From the NCBI GenBank assembly GCA_009797885.1, contig WNKP01000004.1, forward strand, positions 62,001 to 126,000: DNA of 64,000 nt. Direction: 5' to 3'. Source of the stretch: Flavobacteriaceae bacterium GF1. GTDB taxonomy: Bacteria > Bacteroidota > Bacteroidia > Flavobacteriales > Flavobacteriaceae. Position numbers and translations under genes: made by a program. Shown one piece after another: positions 63,821 through 64,000 of this stretch. The notes under the pieces are model-generated. The model was not told where the DNA came from. It made no database searches and saw only the letters and a list, made by a program, of their open reading frames with translations. Each line of letters begins with the position of its first letter. The stretch's first letter is position 1.

Positions 63821-64000
63821 TCCAAATGTCATTCCCTCAGCGTATACCGACGAGGCATCCCAATAAACAGAATAGGATGCTTCCCCTTCACTTCGTTCAG
63901 GCCTCAGAATGACAATCAATGTGCTATTGGGAAATCCAGAATTTGATACAAGTATCCTGTTATCTAAAAAAATAGATTTCTCACCTTCGGTTCGAAATGA
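63821..64000. repeat. Further copy of the palindromic repeat, running out of the window
   Basis: A fifth, more diverged unit at 63827-63914 (TGTCATTCC to AGAATGACA), followed from about 63922 by the same long module as behind uvrA (ATTGGGAAATCCA ... CACCTTCGGTTCGAAATGA), cut off at the window end. The segment between the SRPBCC stop and 63820 shows nothing. Confidence 0.8.

Noticed and set aside
62800-64000. tRNA-like GGTTCGAAAT motif
   Set aside because: It belongs to the palindromic repeats; no cloverleaf or acceptor stem surrounds it.

Overview
The window looks like a chromosomal stretch of a marine-type member of the Flavobacteriaceae (Bacteroidota). The evidence is the set of families (DUF5916 outer-membrane proteins, TlpA-like proteins with a DUF4369-like N-terminus, seven-helix AraC regulators, a BatA-type protein, DUF6702, MerC next to a Fur-family gene), weak or absent Shine-Dalgarno sequences, and several good matches to the Bacteroidota promoter TTTG / TAnnTTTG. 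I saw no tRNA, rRNA, phage or CRISPR. No genus can be fixed from this alone.

Layout. 1-4006: end of an iron-siderophore ABC importer and a DUF5916 protein, followed by a 105-bp MITE-like element. 4243-18233: cell-wall hydrolase, two giant BNR/VPS10-like secreted proteins, thiol-disulfide protein, AraC regulator, phosphatase, gamma-glutamyltransferase, FG-GAP protein. 18380-25652: a palindromic operator, a broken CobW/COG0523 gene, DinB, an LCIB-type (theta) carbonic anhydrase homologue overlapping a possible beta-carbonic-anhydrase-like partner, then a YfcC transporter, M20 and M19 peptidases, and a DUF6702-HupE pair. 25972-31693: metallophosphatase, then a five-gene operon (ABC ATPase, permease with a histidine-rich loop, two CFFCG proteins, Fur-family regulator) divergent from a MerC gene. 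31832-41753: hydrolases, FolE, MsrA, LolD, a CPBP protease, TIGR02757, a di-haem peroxidase and a collagen-like lipoprotein. 42356-64000: GT-C-like membrane protein, ankyrin protein, Gfo/Idh oxidoreductase, S10 carboxypeptidase, CAT-like protein, SGNH hydrolase, GT2, BatA plus a non-catalytic dihydroorotase, esterase, MBL hydrolase, Bcp, endonuclease III, ECF sigma factor, UvrA, and a field of palindromic repeats around an SRPBCC gene.

The most interesting theme is zinc. Two 23-bp palindromes, 18 of 23 positions identical, lie at 18380-18402 and 31138-31160. Both have the outer AAATG/CATTT(CGTTT) halves and spacing of the enterobacterial Zur box, and both overlap the -33 element of a predicted promoter. 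One sits between the His-rich ABC operon, which ends in a Fur-family gene, and merC. The other precedes a decayed COG0523 gene (a classic Zur target) and reads on into DinB and the carbonic anhydrase pair. I infer a small Zur regulon with an uncharacterised ABC system and a zinc-stress carbonic anhydrase module. The regulator-site link is inference.

Three small reading frames were found: 8821-8949, 48490-48746 (start region apparently frameshifted) and 58917-59060.
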